Part shown: positions 53,373 through 64,000 of the stretch, in pieces
Layout: every line of letters begins with the position of its first letter
Numbering within the stretch: the first letter of the stretch is position 1
NCBI RefSeq assembly: GCF_001831495.1
Contig: NZ_CP017689.1
Location: forward strand, 2,852,001-2,916,000
Length of the DNA: 64,000 bases
Source: Thalassotalea crassostreae
GTDB taxonomy: Bacteria > Pseudomonadota > Gammaproteobacteria > Enterobacterales > Alteromonadaceae
Direction of reading: 5' to 3'
Position numbers and translations under genes: made by a program
Notes under the pieces: generated by a model
Databases searched by the model: none
The model's input: the letters and a program-made list of their open reading frames with translations, nothing else
What the model was told of the DNA's origin: nothing

Positions 53373-54059
53373 ATGAAACAACTTCTATCCCTATTTTTAA
53401 TTTTGAGTATAAGTGTTTTCCAATCAGCGTATGCAGAAAATTCTTTTAATTGGGCTACTTTACAGCCAGAGCAACAAGAGGTTATTGATCCGTTTGCCCA
53501 ATTAAGTCCGATGCAATTAGACAAGTTAGGTTATTACCTAGGATTGGTGAAGTATTTGCAGCAACAAAACACTGACGCACCAAAAGATGACAAGTTGGTT
53601 TCGCTTATGCAAAAAAAAGACGAGCTTGAAAGCTGGTTTAAGTCTGAGAAAATGGATGTGGACTTGTTATTAATGCAACGCCAAGAAATTATTAAATTGC
53701 GCACAGAAAATGCAACCAATACTAATCCATTAGCTATTGGTAAGGAAATAACAGTAACCGGCTATATCGTGCCACTTAATGCCAACGAACCAAAATTAAA
53801 TGGCTTCTTTTTACGACAAAACTCACCTTATATTATAATCGGACATCAACACACATCGCCCGATGCCAACCAAACAATTTGGATAGAAAGCGACAAAAAA
53901 TTATCTATAAAAGCACTCGATAAAGCAGTGTCGTTAACAGGGGTGCTGACACCAACTAGCGTCAACAAAACAGTCATTGCAATTGATGGTTATGATGTTG
54001 ACTATGCGGCTTCTTACAAGCTAGAGGCTGCAGAGGTATTAACGACAGATATGCAATAA
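53373..54059 (+). CDS. Exported protein of unknown function, possibly OB-fold
   Basis: About 228 residues. The longest frame starts at 53274, but MKQLLSLFLILSISVFQSAYA at 53373 is a clear signal peptide and I take that as the start. After a helical region, the C-terminal half contains ITVTGYIVPLNANEPKLNGFFLRQ. This resembles the beta-barrel pattern of DUF3299-type exported proteins, without their conserved Cys. That likeness is weak. Function unknown. It ends at a strong terminator. Confidence 0.65.
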   Translation: MKQLLSLFLILSISVFQSAYAENSFNWATLQPEQQEVIDPFAQLSPMQLDKLGYYLGLVKYLQQQNTDAPKDDKLVSLMQKKDELESWFKSEKMDVDLLLMQRQEIIKLRTENATNTNPLAIGKEITVTGYIVPLNANEPKLNGFFLRQNSPYIIIGHQHTSPDANQTIWIESDKKLSIKALDKAVSLTGVLTPTSVNKTVIAIDGYDVDYAASYKLEAAEVLTTDMQ

Positions 54060-54100
54060 GTTTAAGGCAAGTTTTTCACAAAAAATTTAAACAAGATAGA

Positions 54101-54124
54101 AAACAGCGACTTTAAGTCGCTGTT
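54101..54124 (+). terminator. Terminator after the exported protein
   Basis: AAACAGCGACTT pairs with AAGTCGCTGTTT, followed by a run of T's. Confidence 0.85.
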
Positions 54125-54186
54125 TTTTTTTGTGTAAGAATCTTGTTTCTTCAGATATTAGATATAGGTAGTCATTGCATTGGAAG

Positions 54187-54990
54187 TTATTCTTTAAACC
54201 AATTATGTACCCATTGGTAAGACTGCTCAATCTTAAAGCTCTCACTAGCAAATTCACTGTAATCATCGGCAATATCTATATGGTCATGTTTTAACGAAAC
54301 TAACGTCACTATCTCATCGGCATATTGGGCTTCAGACTCACAACCTGAACTTATCGACTGGGCATGAACTGTATAATTAGTAACCCCTAGCGGAATATCG
54401 CGTTTAAATGTGTCACGTTCACAAGGGTCTACTTCCCCTTGAGAATATACATCTTGGTCAACTACCAACTTAGTCAATGGTAAGTCAGAATCCCATGATA
54501 AATCGATATTATCAATACGTGGATTAAAGTCTTCCAGGTATTTGGTAGCGTTGTTTACCGTTAACTCAACCGGTACATAATAACGCGCAAAGCTATTTTG
54601 ATAGTTGATTTCAGTTTCAAATTCTACTTCGTACAAGGTACGTTCAACGTTCTCAATTATTATGGTGTAATCACTATCATTCGAGCTGGTAGTTTCATCA
54701 TAATAGTCACGTAAATCATAGCGTTTTCCATTTAGAATCAATCGAAATTTATCATTTTCGGAAACTTTTACAAACTTATAATCTGTACCAACCTTGGCAT
54801 ATAAGCGAATGACAAACTTAAAGCTTATTGTTTCTTCTTCGCTATCAACTTCTTCGAACAGTGTCTCTGCTTTTACGTTAAGTTTGAAATGCGTATCTTG
54901 TTCAAGTTCATCAGAACTCACATCATCGCTGCAGCCACCTAGGGCTAATAAAGCCAATAGCATTAATAAATATAAAGAATGTTTCATCAT
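54187..54990 (-). CDS. Predicted lipoprotein of unknown function
   Basis: A protein of 267 residues with a lipoprotein signal (LLALLALGGCSDD, lipobox Cys20). The mature part is acidic and rich in beta strands, including YTIIIENVERTLYEVEFETEINYQ. Two cysteines, in VDPCERD and SSGCESE, may form a disulfide. I do not recognise a family. It is convergent with the exported protein at 53.4 kb and stands 204 bp from dnaJ on the same strand. Confidence 0.7.
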   Translation of the reverse strand: MMKHSLYLLMLLALLALGGCSDDVSSDELEQDTHFKLNVKAETLFEEVDSEEETISFKFVIRLYAKVGTDYKFVKVSENDKFRLILNGKRYDLRDYYDETTSSNDSDYTIIIENVERTLYEVEFETEINYQNSFARYYVPVELTVNNATKYLEDFNPRIDNIDLSWDSDLPLTKLVVDQDVYSQGEVDPCERDTFKRDIPLGVTNYTVHAQSISSGCESEAQYADEIVTLVSLKHDHIDIADDYSEFASESFKIEQSYQWVHNWFKE

Positions 54991-55142
54991 TTTCCCCTGT
55001 TACTTTCTTATCGAATTAATTGAAAGAGATGCTAGCAAGGAAAATTATTTGATAATACTGAAACAGGAAAAGTATCACTTTAGTTACTAAAAGGTATTAA
55101 ATAGTGATACCGGCTATGTTTCTAGGACTTTCTCAGAAATAG

Positions 55143-55166
55143 AAAAGGCTGCGGATGCAGCCTTTT
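55143..55166 (-). terminator. Terminator after dnaJ
   Basis: AAAAGGCTGC (55143-55152) pairs perfectly with GCAGCCTTTT (55157-55166). Confidence 0.8.
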
Positions 55167-55194
55167 AGATATAGATTTAACTCTTGTGTAAGAA

Positions 55195-56331
55195 TTAGGT
55201 AAGCGAATCGAAAAACTTCTTCACTCCATCAAAGAAGCCTTGCTCCTTTGGTCGGTATTTAGCCGCTTCTTTTCCTTCACCCATACTCGCTTGTAATTGT
55301 TCCAGTAACTCAATCTGTTCTGACTTAAGGTTCACTGGTGTTTCAATCACAACCTTGCACATTAAATCACCGGTCATAGAACTACGAACTGATTTAACGC
55401 CCTTGCCGCGCATGCGGAACATTTTACCGGTTTGCGTTTCGCTTGGGATCTTGAGCTTAACTTTACCATCTAAGGTTGGTACTTCAATTTCACCGCCAAG
55501 TGCTGCTGTAGTAAAACTAATTGGCACTTCACAATACAAGTTATTTTCATCACGAACAAAAATGTCATGATCACGAACATTAACTTGTACGTATAAGTCA
55601 CCTGCTGGAGCGCCCATTTCACCGGCTTCACCTTCGCCTGATAAACGAATTCTATCGCCAGTATCAACACCTGCAGGGATTTTAGCCGATAACGTTTTAG
55701 TCTTTTCAACACGACCTTGACCGCGACATGATGTACATGGTTCTTTGATCACCTTACCGCGACCAGAACATGTTGGACAGGTTTGTTGAACCGCAAATAG
55801 TCCTTGGCGCATTTGTACTTGACCATGGCCATGACAGGTTTGACATGTCGATGCAGACGAACCTTTCTTAGCACCACTACCATCACAAGGATCACAGTTA
55901 ACGTAAGTAGGAACTTTTAATTCTACTGTCTTACCCTTAACCGCTTCTTCTAACGTCATGTCTAAGTTATAACGTAAATCTGAACCGCGTCGATTGCGAG
56001 ATTGACCACCACGACCGCCACCACCAAAGATATCACCAAAGATATCGCCAAAAGAGTCGCCAAAGCCACCACCGCCAAAACCGCCATGTCCACCATGACC
56101 GCCTTGCTCAAATGCTGCGTGACCATATTGATCATAAGCCGCACGCTTTTGACTATCGTTTAGAATTTCGTACGCTTCTTTAACTTCTTTAAACTGCTCT
56201 TCTTTGCTTTTATCACCCTTGGTTCTATCCGGGTGAAATTTCATCGCTAAGCGTTTATAAGCTTTTTTAATTTCACGTTCACCAGCATCTTTTGAGATAC
56301 CAAGAACTTCATAATAATCGCGTTTTGACAT
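55195..56331 (-). CDS. dnaJ: Chaperone DnaJ (Hsp40)
   Basis: A protein of 378 residues, a full type I J-protein. The J domain has the HPD motif ([12 protein letters not shown]). A Gly/Phe-rich stretch follows ([18 protein letters not shown]). Four zinc-finger repeats of CxxCxGxG type are visible ([32 protein letters not shown]). The C-terminal substrate-binding domains complete it. It stimulates DnaK ATPase. It is 131 bp after dnaK across a hairpin. Confidence 0.98.
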   Translation of the reverse strand: MSKRDYYEVLGISKDAGEREIKKAYKRLAMKFHPDRTKGDKSKEEQFKEVKEAYEILNDSQKRAAYDQYGHAAFEQGGHGGHGGFGGGGFGDSFGDIFGDIFGGGGRGGQSRNRRGSDLRYNLDMTLEEAVKGKTVELKVPTYVNCDPCDGSGAKKGSSASTCQTCHGHGQVQMRQGLFAVQQTCPTCSGRGKVIKEPCTSCRGQGRVEKTKTLSAKIPAGVDTGDRIRLSGEGEAGEMGAPAGDLYVQVNVRDHDIFVRDENNLYCEVPISFTTAALGGEIEVPTLDGKVKLKIPSETQTGKMFRMRGKGVKSVRSSMTGDLMCKVVIETPVNLKSEQIELLEQLQASMGEGKEAAKYRPKEQGFFDGVKKFFDSLT

Positions 56332-56389
56332 AAATATCTTTACTTATCATTTAGCTAAACTGCTAATTTTTTAGCTAGCTGTTATAAAC

Positions 56390-56429
56390 AATAAAGCGCT
56401 GGCATAACCTAAGGCAGCAGCGCTTTATT
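56390..56429 (-). other. Hairpin between dnaK and dnaJ
   Basis: AATAAAGCGCTG (56390-56401) pairs perfectly with CAGCGCTTTATT (56418-56429) around a 16-nt loop. It may be an attenuator or an mRNA-processing site that sets the dnaK to dnaJ ratio. Confidence 0.55.
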
Positions 56430-56462
56430 CATTTTAATAATAAACTCTATTACTAGTAGCTA

Positions 56463-58385
56463 TTATTTTTTGTCGTCTTTAACTTCTTCGAACTCAGCAT
56501 CAACAACGTCATCGCCAGCAGGTTGCGCTTGTTCAGCTTGACCTTCTGGAGCGCCGCCTTGAGCTTGGGCTTTCGCCTGTGCGATTTCCATTAATTTTGC
56601 AGACGCTTCGATAACCGCTTGAGATTTTGCATCAATCGCTTCTTTGTCGTCGCCTTTGATAGCTTCTTCAAGTTCAGTTAATGCTGCTTCAATTTTCTCT
56701 TTGTCTTCAGCAGGAAGATCATCACCAGCTTCTGTGATTTGAGTGCGTGTTGCATGCACCATACCATCAGCTTGGTTACGAGCAGTAACTAGTTCTTCGA
56801 ACTTAGCATCAGCGTCAGCGTTTGCTTCAGCATCACGTACCATTTGTTCTACTTCGTCGTCAGATAAACCTGAAGATGCTTTGATAGTGATCTTCTGTTC
56901 TTTACCTGTGTTCTTATCTTTTGCTGTTACATGCAAGATACCATCAGCATCGATATCGAAAGTAACTTCGATTTGTGGTGTGCCACGTGGTGCTGCATCA
57001 ATACCTTCAAGGTTGAATTGACCAAGAGATTTGTTTAAAGATGCTTGCTTACGCTCACCTTGAACAACATGTACAGTTACCGCAGATTGGTTATCTTCAG
57101 CCGTTGAGAACGTTTGCGATTGCTTAGTAGGAATCGTTGTGTTCTTGTCGATAACTTTCGTCATTACGCCACCCATGGTTTCAATACCAAGAGATAATGG
57201 AGTAACGTCTAATAATAATACGTCAGTAACGTCACCAGAAAGAACACCAGCTTGTACCGCAGCACCAGAAGCTACCGCTTCATCAGGGTTTACGTCTTTA
57301 CGTGGTTCTTTACCAAAGAACTCAGTAACAGTGCTTTGTACTAGTGGCATACGAGTTTGACCACCAACTAAAATTACATCAGTAATGTCAGACGTTGAAA
57401 GGTCTGCATCTGCTAATGCTGTTTTTAATGGATTAAGAGTCGCTTTAACCATATCTTCAACTAATGATTCTAGTTTTGCACGTGTCACTTTAATGTTCAT
57501 GTGCTTAGGACCAGACGCATCTGCCGTGATGTAAGGTAAGTTAACATCAGTTTGTTGTGCTGAAGAAAGTTCACATTTTGCTTTCTCTGCCGCTTCTTTC
57601 AAACGTTGCATCGCAAGTGGGTCAGACGTTAAGTCCATACCTTGGTCTTTCTTAAATTCTTCTACTAGGTAGTTGATTAGACGGTTGTCAAAATCTTCAC
57701 CACCTAAGTGAGTGTCACCATTTGTCGCTAATACTTCAAACGTGTGCTCGCCTTCAACTTCATCGATTTCGATGATAGAGATATCGAATGTACCACCACC
57801 AAGGTCATAAACAGCAACAACACGGTCGCCTTCTTTTTTGTCCATGCCGTATGCAAGTGCAGCAGCAGTTGGTTCGTTGATAATACGTTTAACATCAAGA
57901 CCAGCAATACGACCAGCATCTTTCGTTGCTTGACGTTGTGAGTCGTTAAAGTATGCAGGTACTGTGATAACCGCTTCAGTAACTTCTTCACCTAAGAAGT
58001 CTTCAGCCGTTTTCTTCATTTTCTTAAGTACTTCAGCAGAAACTTGTGGTGGCGCAATAGTTTCGCCTTTCGCTTCTACCCAAGCATCACCATTGTCTGC
58101 TTTCTTAATAGCAAATGGCATGATTTCGATATCGCGTTGAACTTCTTTATCTTCAAAACGACGACCGATTAAACGCTTGATAGCAAATAATGTGTTTTCT
58201 GGGTTAGTTACTGATTGACGTTTAGCTGGTTGACCAACTAACGTTTCGCCTTCCGCTGTATATGCGATGATTGACGGAGTCGTACGATCGCCTTCTGCAT
58301 TTTCAATAACACGTACAGTGTCGCCATCTAGTACAGCAACACATGAGTTTGTGGTCCCTAGGTCAATACCAATTATTTTGCCCAT
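56463..58385 (-). CDS. dnaK: Chaperone DnaK (Hsp70)
   Basis: A protein of 640 residues, the standard length. ATPase signatures are [30 protein letters not shown] and [14 protein letters not shown]. The substrate-binding domain has [17 protein letters not shown]. The C-terminus ends in an acidic EEVKDDKK tail. It uses ATP to fold and refold proteins with DnaJ and GrpE. A sigma-32 promoter lies 50-77 bp upstream of the start. Confidence 0.98.
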   Translation of the reverse strand: MGKIIGIDLGTTNSCVAVLDGDTVRVIENAEGDRTTPSIIAYTAEGETLVGQPAKRQSVTNPENTLFAIKRLIGRRFEDKEVQRDIEIMPFAIKKADNGDAWVEAKGETIAPPQVSAEVLKKMKKTAEDFLGEEVTEAVITVPAYFNDSQRQATKDAGRIAGLDVKRIINEPTAAALAYGMDKKEGDRVVAVYDLGGGTFDISIIEIDEVEGEHTFEVLATNGDTHLGGEDFDNRLINYLVEEFKKDQGMDLTSDPLAMQRLKEAAEKAKCELSSAQQTDVNLPYITADASGPKHMNIKVTRAKLESLVEDMVKATLNPLKTALADADLSTSDITDVILVGGQTRMPLVQSTVTEFFGKEPRKDVNPDEAVASGAAVQAGVLSGDVTDVLLLDVTPLSLGIETMGGVMTKVIDKNTTIPTKQSQTFSTAEDNQSAVTVHVVQGERKQASLNKSLGQFNLEGIDAAPRGTPQIEVTFDIDADGILHVTAKDKNTGKEQKITIKASSGLSDDEVEQMVRDAEANADADAKFEELVTARNQADGMVHATRTQITEAGDDLPAEDKEKIEAALTELEEAIKGDDKEAIDAKSQAVIEASAKLMEIAQAKAQAQGGAPEGQAEQAQPAGDDVVDAEFEEVKDDKK

Positions 58386-58434
58386 TTGAGATACTCCAAT
58401 TAAATATAATTCAACAATTCTTTGATAGTTAAGT

Positions 58435-58465
58435 ATGTGGGGAGGGATAGATTGCTTTTCAATAG
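58435..58465 (-). promoter_or_regulatory. Sigma-32 heat-shock promoter of dnaK
   Basis: On the minus strand CTATTGAAA (-35; core TTGAAA at 58457-58462) and CCCCACAT (-10 at 58435-58442) are separated by 14 bp, close to the RpoH consensus CTTGAAA-N13-17-CCCCATNT. Confidence 0.85.
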
Positions 58466-58475
58466 AAAAAACAAA

Positions 58476-58510
58476 AAAACTTTAAAAAATTAAAAATTTT
58501 TTAAAGTTTT
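58476..58510 (-). terminator. Terminator of the HD-GYP regulator gene, adjoining the dnaK promoter
   Basis: AAAACTTTAAAAAAT (58476-58490) pairs with ATTTTTTAAAGTTTT (58496-58510), 15 bp of nearly pure A/T. On the minus strand T-rich sequence follows. It lies 11 bp upstream of the dnaK -35 region and insulates the two units. Confidence 0.7.
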
Positions 58511-58533
58511 TATGATGAACTGGCTATATTTCA

Positions 58534-59598
58534 CTATGAATTGGGGGAGTATAGGTTACCAAAGGTTTGTAATTCTTTTTCATCGGAGTATTCGTTACGA
58601 ATGTTTTCTACTTTATCTAAGCAGGATTTAAAGTGAGTCACTAACACCGGATCAAAATGTTTACCGGCCTGCTCCTCTAAAAACGCCATGGCTTTTTCTA
58701 CGCTCCATGCTTTTTTGTAAGGACGCTCCGATGTTAATGCATCAAAGACATCGGCGATTGCAACAATGCGTGCACTTAGGGGAATGTCTTCACCCGCTAA
58801 GTTATGCGGATAGCCGCTGCCATCAAATTTTTCGTGATGATACAAACAAACTTCTTTAGCCAACATTAACAATGGCGAATCATTACTACCAAGTATTTCC
58901 GCTCCGTAAATCACATGGCGCTGCATTTCTTGCCACTCTTCATCATTGAGTTTATCTTTCTTTTTTAAGATATCGTCGCGAATACCTATTTTTCCAATAT
59001 CATGCATAGGAGCAGCATTAAACAGCAAATCAACCCAATTTTCGTCGGCATTGATTGCCTCGGCGAGATAACGGGAATACCAACTCATGCGGATAACATG
59101 CATCCCGGTTTCGTTATCTTTAAACTCCGCAGCTCGGCCAAGTCGTCGAATAATTTGTGCACGAGTTTGTTCTAACTCTTCGGTGCGTTTGAGTACTTTG
59201 CGCTCGAGTTCGCGCTGTTGATCGTATAATGCAAGCTGTGTCTTTACACGAGCAAGTACAATAGGAACGCTTACCGGTTTAGCGATATAGTCAACAGCGC
59301 CGAGCTCAAAACCAACTCGCTCATCTTCAATTTCACTTTTTGCTGTAACAAATATTACTGGGATATTCGATGTTACAGGATTGGCTTTAAGCTGCCGACA
59401 CACCTCATGGCCGTCCATACCGGGCATCATTACATCGAGTAAGATCAAATCAGGCTTTTGTTTTGCTTGCGCGATTTTCAGCGCCAGTTCGCCATTTAAG
59501 GCAGCTTTGACCTTATACTTTTCACGTAAAATGCCATTCAATACGTCAATATTATCGGCATTGTCATCTACAACAAGTATTATTGCTTGTTCAGTCAT
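58534..59598 (-). CDS. Response regulator with HD-GYP domain (probable c-di-GMP phosphodiesterase)
   Basis: A protein of 354 residues. The receiver domain covers about 1-125 with the phospho-acceptor Asp in [15 protein letters not shown] and the Lys in DYIAKPVS. A short coiled coil follows ([20 protein letters not shown]). The HD-GYP domain has MHDIGKIG and [18 protein letters not shown], the full metal and GYP signature. Such proteins hydrolyse c-di-GMP. Its start overlaps the stop of the upstream kinase gene by eight bases, so the pair is a coupled two-component system. Confidence 0.93.
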   Translation of the reverse strand: MTEQAIILVVDDNADNIDVLNGILREKYKVKAALNGELALKIAQAKQKPDLILLDVMMPGMDGHEVCRQLKANPVTSNIPVIFVTAKSEIEDERVGFELGAVDYIAKPVSVPIVLARVKTQLALYDQQRELERKVLKRTEELEQTRAQIIRRLGRAAEFKDNETGMHVIRMSWYSRYLAEAINADENWVDLLFNAAPMHDIGKIGIRDDILKKKDKLNDEEWQEMQRHVIYGAEILGSNDSPLLMLAKEVCLYHHEKFDGSGYPHNLAGEDIPLSARIVAIADVFDALTSERPYKKAWSVEKAMAFLEEQAGKHFDPVLVTHFKSCLDKVENIRNEYSDEKELQTFGNLYSPNS

Positions 59599-62500
59599 TT
59601 CTTGTATCCAATTTATAATGTGTTATGAACAATGAGAGTAACTCGCTTGCTTGGTCAAAGTCATAATTCTCAATGTTTTGGCTGATCATTTTAAACTCTT
59701 GTTGAATTGAGCTTTTATTTATCTTAGCCAAAATTTGTTCTGCTAAGTCGAGCGCATCCGTTTCAAAATTATCGACCATCTGTTGCAGCTGCTTTATTTT
59801 CTCAGCCATCGAATCAAGAGTTACTTCATTGGCTTCAAAAGACTCTTCTTTATCGTTTTCTGATGTACTTGCTTGTTTGTCAAAGAAATCTACCAATTCA
59901 GTCATCACTAATTGTAGCTTCTTACTGCATTGTTGAAAGTGACTGCTAATCACTTCAGTTTCGGCATTTTTATTACACGCATTTTCAAGCTCTTCCGCTT
60001 CTGCCTGCAAAGCATTCGCCCCAATGTTTGCTGCTGTTCCCTTTAAAGTGTGGGCAATTAAAGAAGCTTGTTGTAAATCTTGCTCAGCCCAACTCTCTGA
60101 AAACGTTAGATAAAAATCACTTTGATTGGAAATAAATTTCTTCAACAATCGAGCATAAAGCGCTTGATCACCATTACAGGTTTGCAAGCCAAATGCGATA
60201 TTAATTGAGCTAAAACTTGCTATCGATAAATCAATATCCCCATAAGCTTTGGTCGGTTTTGCTTCATCTATTTTTTCAATTTTTTCGACGGTTGTTTTAA
60301 TTTGTGTTGCTGATAAACCTGAAGGCTTGATCCAATGGTGCATAGTGGCAAACATGTCTTTAACTATAATCGGTTTACCAATGTGATCGTTCATGCCTGC
60401 GCTAATAACTTTTTCTTTGTCACCTGCCATAGCATTGGCTGTCATCGCAATTATCGGCAAATCGGCAAAGTCTTGGCGGATAATCGATGTTGCCGTATAA
60501 CCATCCATGATAGGCATTTGTAAATCCATTAAAACACCGTCGTAATGATTAGTATTTACCATTTGCACCGCTTGTTCGCCATTTTCGGCAAGATCAACAA
60601 TCATATCGCCTTGACGTAATAACTCCAATGCTAACTCTTGATTTAGCTCATTATCCTCAACCAGTAAAATTTTAGCGCCAGCGAGAGACAATTGCGCGGT
60701 ACGAATTTTTTCATCTTGCAACGCACCTCGCGTGGTGGCGATATAAGATTCCCCCATAAGTCGCATCATCTCATCGAAAACAGACGAGGCGGTGACCGGT
60801 TTTGCCAGAAAACTATCAACATGTTCACTGACAATTTCTTTGGCGTACTGTTTTATCTCTTCACGACCATGGGCGGTAACCATAATAAAATGTTTGGTTT
60901 TTTCACCGACCAGTTGTTTTAACTTCTCTACAGTTTGCAAACCATCTAGGCCAGGCATTTTCCAGTCAATCATAACAAAATCAAATTCATCTTCGCTTTG
61001 TATTACCGTTGAAATTGCATCGAGTCCATTACTTGCTTTTGTCACCTGACAAGAAAATGACTCCATGATATTACTTAACACATTAAGCGCTAACGGATTA
61101 TCATCAACTAGAAGCACTCGCTTATCTGCCAATAAACCAATTTGCTCTTCACTGAATTTTTGTTGTTGTTCTCCTTTAGGGGCTTCAAGAATCGCATCAA
61201 AGAAAAAACAACTGCCTTTACCGACTTCACTTTCAACCCAAATATCGCCTTGCATTAAGCTGACAATTTTTTTACAAATAGTCAGTCCTAAACCTGTGCC
61301 GCCATATTTGCGTGTTGTTGATGTATCCGCTTGGCTAAACGATTGGAATAATTTTTGTTGTTGCTCGGGACTCATACCAATACCAGAGTCTTGTACTGCA
61401 AAACGAAGCTTAATTTTGTTTTCTGTACGTTCAGCCATTTTGATCGAAATGACGACCTGTCCATGCTCGGTAAACTTAATCGCGTTGGTAGCTAGGTTAA
61501 TTAAAACTTGATTTAAACGCAGCGGATCACCTTTAACATGCACAGGCACATTAGGCTCTATATTAAATAGCAGTTCTAAACTCTTTTCATGTGTTTGCAC
61601 ACCAAGAATATTCGATAAATCATGCATTACATCTTCTAAGTGAAAATCAATACATTCTAAATCTAACTTGCCGGCCTCAATCTTGGAGAAGTCGAGAATA
61701 TCATTAATAATACCAAGTAAAGACTCCGCCGCTTTATGGACTTTTTGAATGTAGTTTCGTGGTTTATTCTCTAAGTCATATTCAAGCGCTAAATGAGACA
61801 TACCTATGATTGCATTCATCGGAGTTCGGATCTCGTGGCTCATGTTGGCTAAGAAATCAGATTTTGCTTTTGAGGCTTCATCAGCTAATTGTTTGGCATC
61901 GAGCAGCGCATTTTTGGCTAAATTTTCTTGGGTAATATCGCGCAAAGACACAATTACAAACCGTTCTTTATCAATTGAAAACGGCGTGTATACACTTTCA
62001 ACTTCCACCACCGAGTTATCGCTTTTTAATATATCTAAAGCGACGTCATCAATGCCACTGCTATGAATAATTGGATCTAACCAGTAATCTTGGGTAAACG
62101 TGCGATGCTCCGCGCGTCTATGCTCAGGAATAATGCACTCTAATGACTGACCGACAAGGTCTGCTGGTTTAAAACCAAGCATACGCTGGGTTGTCGCATT
62201 TGCTTGGACAATGATGTCATGTTCATTAACCAGCATCATGGTAATTGGCGCATACTCAAGAATTAAATTAATGCGCTCTCGTTCTTTTAGTCGATCGCCA
62301 ATGTCTTTAAATGCAATCACCGCTGAAAGGTTATTTTCATTGTCACCAAGAGGTGTCACAGAATATTCGACAAAAACCTTATCATTATGGTCTCGCCAAA
62401 ACACATCAAAGTTGACGTTCATGGTTTTGTTAAGCGTTAACGCTTGCAAAATCGGGCTAGTTTCTCGAGTACGTTCCTCTCCCTCATTGTCATGATGATG

Positions 62501-64000
62501 AAATAACTCTAAATGACTTTGACCTATCGCCTGTTGCTCGCTCAAATTAAGTAATTTTTCAGCCGATTTATTCAAGAACACGCATCGCCCTTGGTTATCT
62601 ATACCAAAAATTCCATCGGCAACAGAAGCCAAGACTGTTCGCGATTTTCGTTCTGAAACTTCAAGTTCAGCGGTACGCTCAAGGACTATAGATTCCAGTT
62701 GCTCTTTCGAACGGTTTGCAAGTTCGTTTGAACGTCTTGCGATAATAAATAAAAAGGCAGAAAGTGATATGATGATCAGTACAGTGATTAAGGTCACCAC
62801 TAAGATTAAATCTCGTAATTTCAGATAGTTTTCATCATATTCAGTTTTATGAATTTCAGTAACAATAGTTAAGTTGTATTTCGACACCCAAGTCCAACTG
62901 CCGACTACTAAATCATTTTTATAATTTAAATACCCTTCAAAATTGCTGCCATTCAATCCAAGTTGCGTGCTTTGTACAATTGGATTTTTTTCAACCTCTG
63001 GCAGTTTTACATTTAAAATACTTGATTGATTTGTCGTTATCGTGCCGTTATTAATTAAATCATTCTTAAAGCGTGTTGCCGAAATCATACTACCGCTGGT
63101 ATCGATAGCATACGCATCAAATGAATCACCTAGTCCTGATTTTGCAAAGAGCGATGAAAAACTCTTTACTGGGTCAAAACTAAGAGCAAAAATAGCTATC
63201 ACCTCTCCTGATTCATCTTTAACAGGTGTTGCGATAAAGACCAAGGCATCACTGGTGTATGCTTTTTTGCCTGACACATCCACCGCAGGAACAAACAAAG
63301 TGCGACCTTCGAGTACCTCATTGAAAACAGCAACCCTTTGCAGTGCTAATTCACTTTTTTGCCCTATCACTAAATCTTCACTATTATATAAATTTCTGCC
63401 ATCGTTATCGATGATATGGAATCCACGTGAATTAATTGTTGTCGAAGGCCTTATCTTGAAAAAGTGTGCTAAATCTTTATTAATTTGCCTTTGCTGGTCA
63501 TCAGTTGCTTGGTTATATGTATTTAATTGGCTAACTAAATCTATAAATTCCGGCAAAAGACTTATTTCTTCAATGAGATCCTTTCTTGATGAATACCAAG
63601 TATCTAGGTCGCTAGTAATCAACGATTGGTCTAAATCAATAAAGTGTTTAATATCCTCTTCTGCTTGTTGTTTATAATCGGTTAAATACCAATTAACGAT
63701 TGAAAACAGCACAGCTAAGATCAGCGTGTTAGTTAAAAAGTAAATGATCTTAAACCTTGAGGTGCCGAACTTTAGAGCAAGCTCGTCGGAGTGTTTTATG
63801 CCATAACGAACTAATAATAGTCCGGTAAGGATGGCAATTAAAATATAAACATAGCTGGTATAATTCGCTTGTACTGATTCTATTAAACCTTGTTCTTCAA
63901 GAGAGTCTGTCCACTGTAATTGACTGTCTATCCAATGGGCCTCACCTAATTGAGAAATGCCCCAATTTAATATTTCAGCAAGTTCTGGTTTATTTTTGTC
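59591..64000 (-). CDS. Large hybrid sensor histidine kinase (partial, 5' end outside window)
   Basis: The frame stays open to the right edge, so 1469 residues are visible and the true start lies beyond 64000. In visible numbering: 1-36 resemble the end of a family-3 solute-binding domain ([18 protein letters not shown]). Membrane helices lie at about 51-67 and 85-104. A dCache-like periplasmic sensor follows to about 395, then a third helix (396-421). PAS domains cover about 450-565 and 580-690, HisKA has His722 ([10 protein letters not shown]), and HATPase covers about 820-940. Receivers lie at about 960-1080 (Asp1012) and 1108-1226 (Asp1159), and HPt has His1317 ([13 protein letters not shown]). 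This is an EvgS/BvgS-style phosphorelay with two sensors. It very likely drives the HD-GYP regulator it overlaps. Confidence 0.92.
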   Translation of the reverse strand, partial: DKNKPELAEILNWGISQLGEAHWIDSQLQWTDSLEEQGLIESVQANYTSYVYILIAILTGLLLVRYGIKHSDELALKFGTSRFKIIYFLTNTLILAVLFSIVNWYLTDYKQQAEEDIKHFIDLDQSLITSDLDTWYSSRKDLIEEISLLPEFIDLVSQLNTYNQATDDQQRQINKDLAHFFKIRPSTTINSRGFHIIDNDGRNLYNSEDLVIGQKSELALQRVAVFNEVLEGRTLFVPAVDVSGKKAYTSDALVFIATPVKDESGEVIAIFALSFDPVKSFSSLFAKSGLGDSFDAYAIDTSGSMISATRFKNDLINNGTITTNQSSILNVKLPEVEKNPIVQSTQLGLNGSNFEGYLNYKNDLVVGSWTWVSKYNLTIVTEIHKTEYDENYLKLRDLILVVTLITVLIIISLSAFLFIIARRSNELANRSKEQLESIVLERTAELEVSERKSRTVLASVADGIFGIDNQGRCVFLNKSAEKLLNLSEQQAIGQSHLELFHHHDNEGEERTRETSPILQALTLNKTMNVNFDVFWRDHNDKVFVEYSVTPLGDNENNLSAVIAFKDIGDRLKERERINLILEYAPITMMLVNEHDIIVQANATTQRMLGFKPADLVGQSLECIIPEHRRAEHRTFTQDYWLDPIIHSSGIDDVALDILKSDNSVVEVESVYTPFSIDKERFVIVSLRDITQENLAKNALLDAKQLADEASKAKSDFLANMSHEIRTPMNAIIGMSHLALEYDLENKPRNYIQKVHKAAESLLGIINDILDFSKIEAGKLDLECIDFHLEDVMHDLSNILGVQTHEKSLELLFNIEPNVPVHVKGDPLRLNQVLINLATNAIKFTEHGQVVISIKMAERTENKIKLRFAVQDSGIGMSPEQQQKLFQSFSQADTSTTRKYGGTGLGLTICKKIVSLMQGDIWVESEVGKGSCFFFDAILEAPKGEQQQKFSEEQIGLLADKRVLLVDDNPLALNVLSNIMESFSCQVTKASNGLDAISTVIQSEDEFDFVMIDWKMPGLDGLQTVEKLKQLVGEKTKHFIMVTAHGREEIKQYAKEIVSEHVDSFLAKPVTASSVFDEMMRLMGESYIATTRGALQDEKIRTAQLSLAGAKILLVEDNELNQELALELLRQGDMIVDLAENGEQAVQMVNTNHYDGVLMDLQMPIMDGYTATSIIRQDFADLPIIAMTANAMAGDKEKVISAGMNDHIGKPIIVKDMFATMHHWIKPSGLSATQIKTTVEKIEKIDEAKPTKAYGDIDLSIASFSSINIAFGLQTCNGDQALYARLLKKFISNQSDFYLTFSESWAEQDLQQASLIAHTLKGTAANIGANALQAEAEELENACNKNAETEVISSHFQQCSKKLQLVMTELVDFFDKQASTSENDKEESFEANEVTLDSMAEKIKQLQQMVDNFETDALDLAEQILAKINKSSIQQEFKMISQNIENYDFDQASELLSLFITHYKLDTRND

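Noticed and set aside
63042..63677. Plus-strand frame of 211 codons opposite the hybrid kinase
   Set aside because: The minus strand here encodes the periplasmic sensor of the kinase continuously; the plus frame is a shadow without recognisable motifs.
1..64000. tRNA or rRNA genes
   Set aside because: I found no tRNA-like T-loop plus acceptor arrangement and no rRNA landmark on either strand by eye; a covariance scan would be decisive.

Overview
The window looks like a chromosomal segment of a marine, AT-rich gammaproteobacterium, most likely Alteromonadales and close to Colwellia/Thalassotalea (Colwelliaceae). This rests on gene order (ygfB-pepP-ubiH-ubiI, gcvTHP, 6S RNA-ygfA-rpiA, fabB-pdxB-asd-fimV-truA-accD-folC-dedD-cvpA-purF, dnaK-dnaJ) and on protein style. 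No database search was possible, so the assignment is inference. Most of the window is core housekeeping.

Layout. 1-2.6 kb: an AraC-type membrane regulator cut by the left edge and two small membrane proteins (DUF6326-like, DUF4386-like). 2.8-10.0 kb: an accessory island with an ECF sigma factor and a membrane anti-sigma factor. These are transcribed divergently from an exported sulfatase, a YHYH/EF-hand/metallophosphatase fusion and a small secreted protein. 10.2-14.9 kb: glycine cleavage operon gcvT-gcvH-gcvP with unusual structured spacers. 15.2-19.7 kb: ygfB-pepP-ubiH-ubiI (ubiquinone hydroxylases and aminopeptidase P). 19.99-20.55 kb: 6S RNA followed by three extra tandem copies of its 3' part. 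20.6-25 kb: ygfA, rpiA, cysS, ppiB, lpxH. 25-31.8 kb: a DUF885 lipoprotein, miaE, a TetR/aldehyde dehydrogenase pair, a small hypothetical protein and a Yip1-family protein. 31.9-44 kb: the conserved fabB to purF supercluster on the minus strand. 44.1-48.8 kb: mnmC, a YoeB toxin remnant, a short repeat element, yfcL, an ATP-NAD kinase-like gene and epmC. 48.9-55 kb: an Lrp regulator, a Sel1-repeat protein, a TrmH-family methyltransferase, a Crp/Fnr regulator divergent from an amidohydrolase, and two exported proteins. 55.2-58.5 kb: dnaK-dnaJ behind a sigma-32 promoter. 58.5-64 kb: an HD-GYP response regulator and a very large hybrid histidine kinase cut by the right edge.

The most unusual items are the tandem array of 6S RNA 3' domains downstream of ssrS, and the ECF sigma/anti-sigma locus whose four non-sigma proteins all carry lysine-rich basic segments. 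Next come the crossing inverted repeats between gcvT and gcvH, a FabR-like operator at fabB, and a Crp/Fnr-type dyad between the divergent regulator and amidohydrolase genes.

Several start codons were moved from the longest open frame to a better-supported internal start: the anti-sigma factor, cysS, fabB, mnmC, the Sel1 protein, the DUF6326 gene and the exported protein at 53.4 kb.
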